DNA from: Nitrospirota bacterium
GTDB taxonomy: Bacteria > Nitrospinota > Nitrospinia > Nitrospinales > Nitrospinaceae
Length of the DNA stretch: 6,154 bases
Assembly (NCBI GenBank): GCA_003229345.1
Contig: QIDN01000355.1
Coordinates: 1 to 6,154 of the forward strand
Direction of reading: 5' to 3'
Shown: positions 1 through 5,996 of the stretch, one piece after another
Numbering within the stretch: position 1 is the stretch's first letter
Layout of the letters: every line of letters starts with the position of its first letter
Made by a program: the position numbers and the translations under genes
The notes under the pieces: generated by a model
Database searches by the model: none
What the model was told of the DNA's origin: nothing
What the model saw: only the letters and a program-made list of their open reading frames with translations

Positions 1-1009
1 CGAGATCGACGGTTCCAAAAACAAGTCCAAACTCGGCGCCAATGCCATGCTCGGGGTCTCCCTCGCGGTGGCCAAGGCGGCGGCGAATGACCTCGACCTG
101 CCGCTGTTCAAGTACATCGGCGGCACCAACGCCTGTGAAATGCCGGTGCCCATGATGAATGTACTCAACGGCGGCGCCCATGCCGACAACAACGTCGATA
201 TCCAGGAATTCATGATCATGCCGGTTGGCGCGAACAGTTTTTCCGAGGCCCTGCGCATGGGAACGGAAATCTTCCACCACTTGAAAGCGGTCCTCAAAAA
301 GAAAAAATACAATACCTCCGTGGGCGATGAAGGGGGATTCGCGCCCGATCTCAAGTCCAATGCCGAAGCGGTCGAGATACTGATACAAGCCGTTAAAAAT
401 GCGGGCTACAAAATCGGCAAGGATATTCTGCTTGCCCTGGACGTCGCGGCAAGCGAACTGTACGCCAACAATAAATACACCCTCGAGGCGGAAAAGAAAT
501 CAAAATTGAGCTCGGGTGAGATGGTCAGCTATCTGGAAAAGCTTGTCAAAAAATATCCGATCATCAGTGTCGAGGACGGTCTGGCGGAAAACGACTGGAA
601 AGGGTGGAAGCAGTTGACGAACAAGCTGGGCGACCAGACCCAGTTGGTCGGGGACGATATTTTCGTCACCAATACCGAGATTCTCGCGAAGGGCATCCAG
701 CAGGGCATCTGCAACTCCATTTTGATTAAGGTTAACCAGATCGGCACCTTGACTGAAACCCTGGAAGCGGTCGAAATGGCGAAACGCGCCGGATATACCG
801 CCGTTATCTCCCACCGGTCGGGAGAAACAGAGGACACCACCATTGCCGATATCGCCGTGGCCGTCAATGCCGGTCAGATCAAAACCGGCTCGTTGTGCCG
901 CACCGACCGGGTTGCAAAATACAATCAACTGCTCCGAATCGAAGAAATCCTCGGGTCCAGTGCGGTCTATAAAGGGAACGATGTTTTCTATAACCTGGCA
1001 GGTAAATGA
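1..1009 (+). CDS. eno: Enolase (2-phosphoglycerate dehydratase), 3' part
   Basis: Enolase interconverts 2-phosphoglycerate and phosphoenolpyruvate in the cytoplasm. The reading frame is open from base 2 and the gene enters from the left edge. About 335 residues are present out of a usual 420-430, so roughly the first 90 are missing. The ATG at 47 is internal, because conserved enolase sequence (DGSKNKSKLGANA) precedes it in frame. Family landmarks appear in order: NGGAHADNNVDIQEFM with the active-site loop His, GDEGGFAP with the catalytic Glu, LALDVAASE, SVEDGLAENDW and LVGDDIFVTN with the Mg-binding acids, LIKVNQIGT with the catalytic Lys, SHRSGETEDT, and the C-terminal KTGSLCRTDRVAKYNQLLR with the substrate Lys. 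The Cys in GSLCR is a small departure from the usual Ser or Pro-Ser. The stop codon overlaps the next gene's start, so the two are probably cotranscribed and translationally coupled. Confidence 0.98.
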   Translation, partial: EIDGSKNKSKLGANAMLGVSLAVAKAAANDLDLPLFKYIGGTNACEMPVPMMNVLNGGAHADNNVDIQEFMIMPVGANSFSEALRMGTEIFHHLKAVLKKKKYNTSVGDEGGFAPDLKSNAEAVEILIQAVKNAGYKIGKDILLALDVAASELYANNKYTLEAEKKSKLSSGEMVSYLEKLVKKYPIISVEDGLAENDWKGWKQLTNKLGDQTQLVGDDIFVTNTEILAKGIQQGICNSILIKVNQIGTLTETLEAVEMAKRAGYTAVISHRSGETEDTTIADIAVAVNAGQIKTGSLCRTDRVAKYNQLLRIEEILGSSAVYKGNDVFYNLAGK

Positions 1010-1353
1010 TGCGTTGGTTTAAAACTCTTAAAGATTCGATCTTGAAATGGACCAAGGCTCAAAAGACTCTTGCGCTGGGTTTGGTTTTGATCGTTGCGAT
1101 GACGCTGGCCGCGGTGTTCAGCGACAAGGGATTTATGAACGTTTACGACTTTACCGCAGAGCTGGATTATCTGAAGAAGAGTAATGCCGTTTTAGCCGAA
1201 GAAAACACGCGCATCCAAAAGGAAATCGACGCGCTGAAGTCCGATCCTTACGCCGTCGAAATGCTTGCCCGCGATAAATTAAACATGGTGAAGCCCGGTG
1301 AAATAGTTTATCAAATTGTTCGCGAATCTTCATCGCCTGAAAAGGCACGTTAA
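1006..1353 (+). CDS. ftsB: FtsB/DivIC-type septum formation initiator protein
   Basis: This 115-residue protein has the FtsB/DivIC layout. It has a short basic cytoplasmic N-terminus (1-20), one membrane segment (about 21-38, LALGLVLIVAMTLAAVF), then a heptad-like coiled coil (about 50-78, YLKKSNAVLAEENTRIQKEI). A conserved tail follows (80-104: DPYAVEMLARDKLNMVKPGE). In known bacteria FtsB forms a complex with FtsL and FtsQ at the division site and helps activate septal peptidoglycan synthesis. The eno-ftsB order is common in proteobacteria and supports the call. Two starts are possible. The ATG at 1006 overlaps the eno stop as ATGA; the ATG at 1009 overlaps it as TGATG. The nearby AGG at 1000-1002 sits 3 bases before the first and 6 before the second, so the second is equally plausible. 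I assign the family from architecture and context, since sequence conservation in it is low. Confidence 0.9.
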   Translation: MMRWFKTLKDSILKWTKAQKTLALGLVLIVAMTLAAVFSDKGFMNVYDFTAELDYLKKSNAVLAEENTRIQKEIDALKSDPYAVEMLARDKLNMVKPGEIVYQIVRESSSPEKAR

Positions 1354-1570
1354 TCCCACCTTAATTCCGCTTAAAGTCCTCCAAGATAAAGGCATACCTC
1401 TATTTTTTACTAAGGTGTTTTTCTATGAGAGAGGGCTCCTTGGAATTTCTATTTGATTTAAAATCAGTGTGTTATGAATAATATGTCAATGTAATTGAGT
1501 GATTGAGATACCGAAAAGAGGGCGCCCGCTTCTAAAAAACCTTGTTGAGAATGCAATAACCTATTGAAAT
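1354..1570. other. AT-rich intergenic stretch without a gene
   Basis: No open frame of useful length, RNA gene or strong terminator is visible here. The only hairpin close to the ftsB end pairs ATACCT (1394-1399) with AGGTGT (1413-1418) across a 13-base T-rich loop and is followed by a short T run. It contains a wobble pair and a long loop, so it would be a weak terminator at best. CCAAG at 1381-1385 can pair with CTTGG at 1439-1443 around it. The region is clearly richer in A and T than the flanking genes. Confidence 0.6.
1514..1533. repeat. Imperfect 20-bp palindrome with a GGGCGCCC core
   Basis: The centre lies between 1523 and 1524. GGGCGCCC (1520-1527) is a perfect 8-bp palindrome. Outside it, one mismatch (1519/1528) is followed by three more matches (AAG with CTT), another mismatch and one match. 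It stands out because it is a GC-rich dyad in an AT-rich intergenic region. It lies about 40 bases upstream of the candidate promoter and could be a protein-binding site. It has too little room for a loop to make a good RNA hairpin. No regulator can be named. Confidence 0.4.
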
Positions 1571-1572
1571 TT

Positions 1573-1600
1573 TTGAAATAAATGGTAACTTAGATAAATA
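1573..1600 (+). promoter_or_regulatory. Possible sigma70-type promoter upstream of the structured region and ihfA
   Basis: TTGAAA (1573-1578) is followed after 16 bases by TAAATA (1595-1600), a fair match to -35 and -10 boxes. This would place the transcript start near 1607. A second TTGAAA at 1564-1569 with TAACTT at 1586-1591 (also 16 bases apart) is an overlapping alternative. The region is AT-rich, so chance matches are likely. Position is the main support: it precedes all of the hairpins and lies about 290 bases before the ihfA start. Confidence 0.3.
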
Positions 1601-1606
1601 CTTGGA

Positions 1607-1865
1607 GACATTAAGAAGTCGAGAAAACGCAGGATTGGATGCTGATTCTGTAAGCATTGTGGAACCGGATTTTTATCCCGTTCAGCCATGTTGGGTCTGT
1701 TCGTTGGGCCGAAAGGCTTTGATTTTATTTTGATTATTTACTTATCCTCAAGAGGGGGCCAACCGATAAGTAAGTTCAAATGGTTTAAAATCAAGGTTTT
1801 GCCTGAAACTTTTAGCTGTTCAGGTCTTGGCTGGATGTATGGAGTTCTTTGAATTTAAAGAGCTT
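1607..1865 (+). ncRNA. Candidate structured RNA or long 5' leader of ihfA, family unknown
   Basis: Several consecutive inverted repeats could fold in one transcript. Hairpin A pairs ATGCT (1639-1643) with AGCAT (1653-1657). Hairpin B pairs GAAC-C-GGAT (1662-1670) with ATCC-C-GTTC (1675-1683), with one C/C mismatch and a TTTT loop. Next comes a rod: TTCAGCCA (1681-1688) pairs with TGGCTGGA (1828-1835) with one wobble, enclosing a large internal loop and the long arm at 1706-1804. A last hairpin (1842-1865) lies before the ribosome binding site. Within the internal loop, CCTGAA (1802-1807) can alternatively pair with TTCAGG (1819-1824), which would compete with the base of the arm. A long arm, a large bubble and a closing stem recall 6S RNA in outline only. 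I see no conserved 6S sequence, and the outer stem is short. Whether it is a separate small RNA or a leader cannot be told from the sequence. Confidence 0.35.
1706..1804 (+). repeat. Long near-continuous inverted repeat (rod-like hairpin arm)
   Basis: From the base inward, GGGC (1706-1709) pairs with GCCT (1801-1804). Three unpaired bases (1710-1712) follow. Then 15 pairs join 1713-1727 to 1786-1800 (core CTTTGATTTTA with TAAAATCAAGG), three of them G-T. A bulge of one base on the left and five on the right comes next. TTTGA (1729-1733) pairs with TCAAA (1776-1780), followed by a 2-base bulge. Eleven pairs then join 1736-1746 to 1765-1775 (core TTACTTATC with GATAAGTAA). The loop is 18 bases (1747-1764) and contains a G-rich AGAGGGGGCC. 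About 35 pairs in 99 bases is far more than expected by chance. The G-T pairs fit an RNA read on the plus strand better than a DNA site. Confidence 0.75.
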
Positions 1866-1878
1866 AAGTAATAATTAC
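1842..1878 (+). promoter_or_regulatory. Hairpin and 11-bp palindrome just upstream of the ihfA ribosome binding site
   Basis: Bases 1842-1850 pair with 1857-1865 in a 9-pair stem that has two wobbles, with a GAATTT loop. Immediately after it lies GTAATAATTAC (1868-1878), a perfect odd-length palindrome. The ribosome binding site begins 6 bases further on. The placement suits control of ihfA, either an RNA element affecting ribosome access or a DNA operator. IHF genes are autoregulated in some bacteria, which is established for the family; autoregulation here is only a guess. Confidence 0.35.
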
Positions 1879-1883
1879 CTTTT

Positions 1884-1889
1884 AGGAGG
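1884..1889 (+). promoter_or_regulatory. Strong Shine-Dalgarno site that sets the ihfA start
   Basis: AGGAGG lies 4 bases before the ATG at 1894. It decides between that ATG and an in-frame TTG at 1849. The TTG lies inside the preceding hairpin, has no Shine-Dalgarno sequence, and would add 15 residues unlike any HU/IHF N-terminus. Confidence 0.85.
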
Positions 1890-1893
1890 GAGC

Positions 1894-2181
1894 ATGACCA
1901 AGCAGGATATCATCAACCATGTTTCTCAAGAAGCAAGCTTGTCCCGATCCAAGGCCGAGGAGGCCGTAGAAACGGTGATCAAGCTTATCAAGGAATCTTT
2001 GGGGCAGGGCGAACCCGTCATTTTGCGCCGATTCGGTACCTTTCAAGTCAAACAAAAATCAAAACGAATGGGCCGAAATCCCAAGACTGGTGAGGAAGCC
2101 GAAATTTCAGAGCGTAAAGTAGTTCGTTTTAAATCCGGGAAGCATTTCAAGCAAGCGGTGAACAACTCATCAGACGGTTAA
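1894..2181 (+). CDS. ihfA: IHF alpha/HU-family DNA-bending protein
   Basis: This 95-residue protein has the usual length and fold pattern of the HU/IHF family. The helical N-terminal half (MTKQDIINHVSQEASLSRSK, then AEEAVETVIKLIKESL) is followed by the signature strand ILRRFGTFQVKQ. The DNA-embracing beta arm comes next, with GRNPKTGEEAEI and the intercalating Pro at 63, then VVRFKSGKHFK. Family members act as dimers that bend DNA in the nucleoid, affecting recombination, replication and transcription. The arm and the RKVVRFKSGK segment look closer to IHF alpha than to typical HU. Separating the subgroups reliably would need a phylogeny, and no ihfB is visible here. The gene has a strong ribosome binding site and is preceded by a long, hairpin-rich leader region. 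It converges on queA with a 32-base gap in which I see no clear terminator. Confidence 0.92.
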   Translation: MTKQDIINHVSQEASLSRSKAEEAVETVIKLIKESLGQGEPVILRRFGTFQVKQKSKRMGRNPKTGEEAEISERKVVRFKSGKHFKQAVNNSSDG

Positions 2182-2213
2182 TCTCTCAGGTTTGGTTAGT
2201 GCTCTTTGCGAGG

Positions 2214-3257
<1,044 letters not shown>

Positions 3258-3309
3258 GGATTGCAGCAGGGCTCTAAGCTGGAGGTTATTGATTAATTTA
3301 CAACTATTT

Positions 3310-3326
3310 AACCCGAAATGAGGGTT
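3310..3326. repeat. Small dyad overlapping the -35 box of the cytochrome promoter
   Basis: AACCC (3310-3314) and GGGTT (3322-3326) are inverted copies separated by 7 bases. The right arm shares two bases with the TTGACC -35 box. In the 154-base divergent gap this is a plausible operator for either gene, but five base pairs is short and could be chance. Confidence 0.3.
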
Positions 3327-3353
3327 GACCTAGCAGGGTATTTATTATATTCT
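3325..3353 (+). promoter_or_regulatory. Sigma70-type promoter for the tetrahaem cytochrome gene
   Basis: TTGACC (3325-3330) matches five of six -35 consensus bases. After 17 bases comes TATTCT (3348-3353), a reasonable -10 box. TATATT at 3346-3351 is an alternative with a 15-base gap. Transcription would start near 3360, giving a leader of about 50 bases before the ATG. The optimal spacing and position between divergent genes support it. Confidence 0.55.
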
Positions 3354-3411
3354 GGCGCGGTTTTCAAGGAGAGTTTACTTTACATCTTTCATAAATCATC
3401 AGGGAAAAATA

Positions 3412-4230
3412 ATGGGTAAAACAATAAAAACAATCAGTTTAATTCTCATTTCAGCCTTTTTTCTGGTTGGCGTGGCGGATGATGCCGACGCCAAAAAGAG
3501 AAAGAAGAAAATTCCCAAAAAACCCTCATACGTAGGTGCCGTCAAATGTAACGGCAGTTGCCACGATCCCTATTATCAAGCCTGGGTGAACTCCCCTCAC
3601 GGCAAGACCTTCGGCCTTTTGAAGCCGGGGGAACGCGCCGACGCCAAAAAGAAAGATAAGCTGGACCCTGAAAAAGATTACACGGCCGATCCTCAATGCC
3701 TCCGGTGTCACACCACCGGCTATAGGCAAAGAGGCGGATTCAAACCGACGGGCAGTAAAAATAAAAAGGGTAAAGACGTCAGCACCAAAATCGATCCGGA
3801 AGAACCCAACAAGGAGCAGGTCGGTTGTGAAATGTGCCACTCCGTGGCCGGTGGAGCGCAGTTCCGCGTGGTCATGAAGAACACCAAAGGCGACTTCAAA
3901 AAATCGGATGTAGAAAAATACGGCAAGCGCTGGGATTATGAAAACGTCTGTACCCGGTGCCACGGCCACCCCAAGAATCCACATGGTAAAGGCAAAGTGG
4001 ACTTTGCCAAGGCCAAGGTTCACCCGATTGACAAGTATTTTAATGAGGATAATGCCGATCAAGATATTGTCAAAGACGGCAAAGTCAAGGACCGAGCCAA
4101 GACCAAGGCCATATCCGAAGGAAAAGATTTGCGGATTGAAGATTGGGATTTTAAAAAGGGCAAGCTGAAATTCGCCAAAGGGACCCGGCCTTACAGTTCC
4201 AAAAAGAAGAAATTCTACTATAAGAAATAG
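3412..4230 (+). CDS. Periplasmic c554-like tetrahaem c-type cytochrome with one CX3CH motif
   Basis: The 272-residue product starts with a signal peptide (basic MGKTIK, hydrophobic core 8-21, likely cleavage after ADA at 25-27), so it should be periplasmic. Four haem sites are visible: CNGSCH (46-51), CLRCH (96-100), CEMCH (139-143) and CTRCH (180-184). The context YVGAVKC followed by DPYYQAWVNSPHGKTF, with His63 as a likely axial ligand, resembles the first-haem region of cytochrome c554-type proteins. The electron donor and acceptor are unknown. The first site is CX3CH instead of CXXCH; the DNA reads cleanly there. Nearly one residue in five is Lys, and the last 50 residues carry no haem and end in a Lys-rich tail, so the mature protein is strongly basic. 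AGGGA (3401-3405) lies 6 bases before the ATG. The gene has its own promoter and terminator, so it is probably transcribed alone. Confidence 0.88.
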   Translation: MGKTIKTISLILISAFFLVGVADDADAKKRKKKIPKKPSYVGAVKCNGSCHDPYYQAWVNSPHGKTFGLLKPGERADAKKKDKLDPEKDYTADPQCLRCHTTGYRQRGGFKPTGSKNKKGKDVSTKIDPEEPNKEQVGCEMCHSVAGGAQFRVVMKNTKGDFKKSDVEKYGKRWDYENVCTRCHGHPKNPHGKGKVDFAKAKVHPIDKYFNEDNADQDIVKDGKVKDRAKTKAISEGKDLRIEDWDFKKGKLKFAKGTRPYSSKKKKFYYKK

Positions 4231-4260
4231 ACTTTTTTTTAATAAGCTTTAACATATTAA

Positions 4261-4302
4261 GGGAGGACGGTCCTAACGGGTCGTTCTCCCTTTTTATTTT
4301 TT
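4261..4302 (+). terminator. Strong intrinsic terminator of the cytochrome gene
   Basis: Bases 4261-4273 pair with 4278-4290 in an unbroken 13-pair stem (three G-T wobbles, GGGAG with CTCCC at the base) closed by a 4-base TAAC loop. Five Ts, an A and six Ts follow at once. It begins 30 bases after the cytochrome stop and ends 17 bases before the ugd start codon. Confidence 0.93.
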
Positions 4303-4319
4303 CTTCGGGAAACTTGTCC

Positions 4320-5717
4320 ATGAGTGACAACAAATTCGTCAAAAAGATAGCCTGTATCGGTGCCGGGTATGTTGGTGGTCCCACCATGACCGTCATTGCC
4401 AATTTCTGTCCGGACTACCAGGTGACGGTTCTCGATATCTCACAGGAGAGGATTGACCGGTGGAACTCCAATGATCTGCCGATTTTCGAGCCGGGCTTGA
4501 AGGAGCGCGTTTTAAAGGCACGCGGCCAGAATCTGTTTTTTTCAACGGATATCGACCGGTGCATTGACGAGGCGGACATCATTTTTGTGGCGGTCAACAC
4601 CCCGACCAAAACCTTTGGAGAAGGGGTGGGCAAGGCCGTGGATCTACAGTACATTGAGCAAACCGCCCGCCGGATTAAAGAAAACTCCAAATCCGATAAA
4701 ATTGTTGTCGAAAAAAGCACCATTCCCGTTCGTGCAGCGGAAACGCTGGGCAAAATTCTACATTCCGGCAACAACTCCATTCATTTTGAGATTCTATCCA
4801 ATCCAGAATTCATGGCCGAAGGAACGGGTATTCATGATATGGAAAATCCCGATCGGATATTGATCGGGTCCATGGACACGCCTTCGGGGCAGGCCGCTCG
4901 TGACGAATTGATTAAAATCTATGAACGCTGGGTGCCGCGCGAAAATTTGATCACCACCAATCTGTGGAGCAGTGAGCTTTCCAAACTGGTTTCAAACGCT
5001 TTTCTGGCGCAGAGAATATCTTCGATCAACAGTATTTCGGGATTGTGCGAAGCCACTGAGGCTGATGTGGATGAAGTGGCACGGGCAGTGGGGAAAGATT
5101 CCCGCATCGGTCCCAAATTTCTGCGCGCCGGGTTAGGGTTCGGCGGGTCCTGTTTCCGCAAGGATATTTTGAACCTGGTTTACCTCTGCGAGCATTTCGG
5201 TTTGCAACCGGTGGCGGATTTCTGGGAGCAGGTGATCATTATGAACGATTACCAGATGGAGAGATTCGTTCAGCGTATTCTGAGCGCCATGTTCAATTCC
5301 GTGGTCGATAAAAAAATCGCCCTGTTCGGTTTTTCTTTTAAGCCGGATACTGGAGATACGCGTGATTCCCCCGCCATTCATATTTCCAAAATGCTTTTGA
5401 AAGAGCGCGCCCGGTTATACATTACCGATCCTCACGCTCTTAAAAACGCGCAGAAAGATCTGGAAGGTGTGGAAGGCGAGATCGTGTATGAACCGGATCC
5501 CTACAAAGCGGCGGAGGGGGCCCACGCGATTGCTTTGATGACCGAGTGGGACCAGTACAAAACTCTGGATTATAAGCGGATTTTTAACAGTATGGAAAAG
5601 CCCGCCTTCCTGTTCGATGGGCGCAACCATCTCGACCACCAAGCCTTGTTTGATCTGGGATTCAACGTTTACTCGATCGGGAAACCGGATCGAACTCAGT
5701 TTGATGACCCCTCCTAA
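4320..5717 (+). CDS. ugd: UDP-glucose 6-dehydrogenase, animal/plant-like type
   Basis: The enzyme oxidises UDP-glucose twice with NAD to UDP-glucuronate, a precursor for polysaccharide synthesis in the cytoplasm. The 465 residues comprise an N-terminal NAD-binding Rossmann domain (CIGAGYVGGPT at 12-22), a central helical domain, and a C-terminal UDP-binding domain. Catalytic residues expected for the family are present: Thr134 (EKSTIPV), Glu163 (NPEF), Lys222 (SSELSKL), Asn226, the nucleophile Cys278 (GFGGSCFRKD) and Asp282. By memory comparison it is strikingly like human UGDH: WNSNDLPIFEPGL, NLFFSTDI, VNTPTKT, NAFLAQRISSINSIS, LNLVYLCE, DTGDTRDS and PAFLFDGR all have near-identical counterparts. 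Bacterial TuaD-type enzymes usually have CFPKD, whereas this one has CFRKD and animals have CFQKD. The ATG at 4320 is preferred over an in-frame TTG at 4314, since GGGA (4307-4310) is 9 bases before it. No polysaccharide genes are adjacent. Confidence 0.95.
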   Translation: MSDNKFVKKIACIGAGYVGGPTMTVIANFCPDYQVTVLDISQERIDRWNSNDLPIFEPGLKERVLKARGQNLFFSTDIDRCIDEADIIFVAVNTPTKTFGEGVGKAVDLQYIEQTARRIKENSKSDKIVVEKSTIPVRAAETLGKILHSGNNSIHFEILSNPEFMAEGTGIHDMENPDRILIGSMDTPSGQAARDELIKIYERWVPRENLITTNLWSSELSKLVSNAFLAQRISSINSISGLCEATEADVDEVARAVGKDSRIGPKFLRAGLGFGGSCFRKDILNLVYLCEHFGLQPVADFWEQVIIMNDYQMERFVQRILSAMFNSVVDKKIALFGFSFKPDTGDTRDSPAIHISKMLLKERARLYITDPHALKNAQKDLEGVEGEIVYEPDPYKAAEGAHAIALMTEWDQYKTLDYKRIFNSMEKPAFLFDGRNHLDHQALFDLGFNVYSIGKPDRTQFDDPS

Positions 5718-5734
5718 AAATTTTTTCTGATATT

Positions 5735-5992
5735 TTATTGTGGTTTATGGCAGAGGATGCAGTCTTCCATAGGACGGTGTGGCATGATGGGGGTATTTCT
5801 GTCCTGGGCCATGTGGCAGGTCATGCATTTCCCTGCCGTGTCGGTGGCCACATGAAAATCATGCTTGCTGAGCTTCGGAGCCGATTCCAGGAACATATAA
5901 ATCAGAACTCCCGCTAAAACGAGTCCCAGTACGGTCATGGCTTTATAAAAATTAATTTCGCCCGCCCGGCTTTTCTTTTTCTTTCTTGCCAT
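5735..5992 (-). CDS. Small membrane-anchored dihaem c-type cytochrome
   Basis: This 85-residue protein has a very basic N-terminus (MARKKKKSR), which should stay in the cytoplasm. One membrane segment (about 18-36, AMTVLGLVLAGVLIYMF) is followed by a short periplasmic part with two haem sites, CMTCH (56-60) and CILCH (78-82). His44, His47, His60, His72 and His82 are available, enough for bis-His ligation of both haems. The DRNTPIMPHRPMEDC stretch between the sites and the CHKPQ ending recall the core of NapB, the dihaem subunit of periplasmic nitrate reductase. That likeness is partial, and a membrane anchor on so small a protein is not typical of NapB. It probably carries electrons between a membrane and a periplasmic partner not seen here. 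Its TAAGG (coding strand, about 9 bases before the ATG) lies inside the end of ridA, and the genes are 4 bases apart, so they are likely cotranscribed. Confidence 0.85.
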   Translation of the reverse strand: MARKKKKSRAGEINFYKAMTVLGLVLAGVLIYMFLESAPKLSKHDFHVATDTAGKCMTCHMAQDRNTPIMPHRPMEDCILCHKPQ

Positions 5993-5996
5993 TCAA

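Noticed and set aside
500..928. Minus-strand open frames opposite enolase
   Set aside because: Enolase is unambiguous on the plus strand and the opposite frames have no recognisable features.
1393..1422. Terminator after ftsB
   Set aside because: Six pairs including a wobble around a 13-base loop and only a short T run; too weak to call.
1707..1731. GGCC-GAAA-GGCT followed by T-rich sequence as an intrinsic terminator
   Set aside because: The stem has only 3 Watson-Crick pairs plus wobbles, and the same bases fit much better in the long arm pairing with 1786-1800.
1604..1843. Cluster of GGA motifs as a CsrA-binding RNA
   Set aside because: The number of GGA triplets is only modestly above chance and few lie in hairpin loops, where CsrA sites are expected.
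1607..1865. Firm identification as 6S RNA (ssrS)
   Set aside because: Only the general outline (arm, bubble, closing stem) is similar. The closing stem is short, the bubble is asymmetric, no conserved 6S sequence is visible, and the usual neighbour zapA is absent.
1849..1893. TTG at 1849 as the start of the IHF-like gene
   Set aside because: The extra residues have no family counterpart, while the ATG at 1894 has a strong AGGAGG and gives the standard N-terminus.
3366..3372. AAGGAG as a ribosome binding site for an earlier cytochrome start
   Set aside because: No start codon follows at a workable distance; AGGGA at 3401 with the ATG at 3412 fits the signal peptide.
3526..4062. 178-residue minus-strand open frame opposite the cytochrome gene
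   Set aside because: It is a shadow of the cytochrome frame, shows no recognisable domain, and the plus frame has clear haem motifs and a signal peptide.
5716..5726. A-tract/T-tract between ugd and the dihaem cytochrome as a bidirectional terminator
   Set aside because: It is an AT-only palindrome with no GC stem or loop, and it does not resemble an intrinsic terminator.
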